From Halobacteriales archaeon QS_9_67_15 (lineage in GTDB: Archaea > Halobacteriota > Halobacteria > Halobacteriales > Haloarculaceae), in the NCBI GenBank assembly GCA_003023165.1, contig PXSD01000173.1:1-16982 (forward strand): 16,982 nt of DNA, written 5' to 3'. Under the pieces are notes generated by a model. The model saw only the letters and a program-made list of their open reading frames with translations, was not told the origin of the DNA and did no database searches. This document shows positions 16,637 through 16,982 of this stretch, piece by piece (the stretch's first letter is position 1; each line of letters begins with the position of its first letter). A program made the position numbers and the translations under genes.

Positions 16637-16982
16637 ATGATCGACGAGGCCGCGCTCGGTGTCCTCGCGGACCACTCGCATGACAAGATCGCGGTACTCG
16701 ACGAGGCCGGGACGTTCAAATACGCCAACGCGGCGGTCGAACACATTCTCGGGTACGATCCGGAGGAACTGGTCGGCGAGAGCGCGTTCGAGTACATCCA
16801 CCCCGACGACCGACCGGAGGTCCAGTCGGTTTTCACGGAGATGACCGAGAGCGAGGCGTCCGTCGAACGGACGACCACCTACCGGTTCCGTGCGTCGGAC
16901 GGCTCGTGGGTGTGGATGGAGAGCCGGATGTCGACGGTGACCGACTCGGAGCTGGATGGCTACGTCGTGAGTTCGCGAGACG
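16637..16982 (+). CDS. PAS-domain signalling protein, 3'-truncated by the window
   Basis: The frame from ATG 16637 stays open to the window end, giving 115 residues. They form nearly one complete PAS domain: ADHSHDKIAVLDEAGTFKYA (11-30), then AAVEHILGYDPEELVGESAF, YIHPDDRPEV and a C-terminal strand FRASDGSWVWMESRMS. PAS domains sense small ligands, redox state or light and pass a signal to an attached output. In haloarchaea the output is usually a histidine kinase or a Bat-like HTH regulator; which one applies here lies beyond the window. No signal peptide or membrane helix precedes the PAS domain, so sensing is probably cytoplasmic. Confidence 0.88.
   Translation, partial: MIDEAALGVLADHSHDKIAVLDEAGTFKYANAAVEHILGYDPEELVGESAFEYIHPDDRPEVQSVFTEMTESEASVERTTTYRFRASDGSWVWMESRMSTVTDSELDGYVVSSRD

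Overview
The window is a GC-rich, gene-dense piece of a haloarchaeal chromosome (class Halobacteria, probably near the Haloarculaceae; the family placement is a guess). The proteins are strongly acidic. Third codon positions are mostly G or C, which creates long antisense ORFs. Many start codons sit about 26-29 nt after a TTTAWA-like box, as expected for leaderless archaeal transcripts. The conserved gene content also fits: archaeal DnaG, a DUF92 protein, a cis-prenyltransferase-like protein, several small Halobacteria-only families, and a long CarB.

Layout. Positions 1-1416 hold the C-terminal part of DnaG primase, cut by the window edge. It is followed convergently by a minus-strand pair, a DUF92 membrane protein and a GNAT acetyltransferase, which overlap by 4 nt. 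A cis-prenyltransferase-like gene (3463-4071) runs divergently from DUF92; it appears to lack the catalytic loop. A CBS-pair protein (4154-4528) and palindromic element A (4609-4696) follow. Positions 4703-5741 are decayed: homoserine kinase is broken by an internal deletion with frameshift, and next to it lies a membrane-protein remnant whose two Trp codons appear to have become stops. Intact genes resume with an FAD amine-oxidase-like enzyme (5813-7123), a DUF6149-like protein (7190-7771) and a NirB/rubredoxin-reductase-like flavoprotein (7971-9251). A multi-pass membrane protein broken by two compensating indels (9340-10146) comes next, then two small haloarchaeal proteins, a small winged-helix protein, palindromic element B, carB (11979-15266), a 48-aa membrane protein, palindromic element C, a Gdx/SugE-type SMR transporter, a second CBS-pair protein, and the start of a PAS-domain sensor cut by the window end.

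How the parts fit. The clearest functional pairing is DUF92 (the family of the plant prenyl-phosphate kinase VTE6) beside the cis-prenyltransferase homologue. It points to polyprenyl or isoprenoid lipid metabolism, perhaps the carrier lipid for glycosylation. The main structure not explained by genes is a set of three 80-108-nt palindromes with related 15-16-bp arms (core GATAC...TGTAA). Each sits at a gene 3' end, and in two cases it begins on the stop codon. They look like mobile MITE-like elements or repeated terminators. No CRISPR array, tRNA, rRNA or intact transposase gene is visible.
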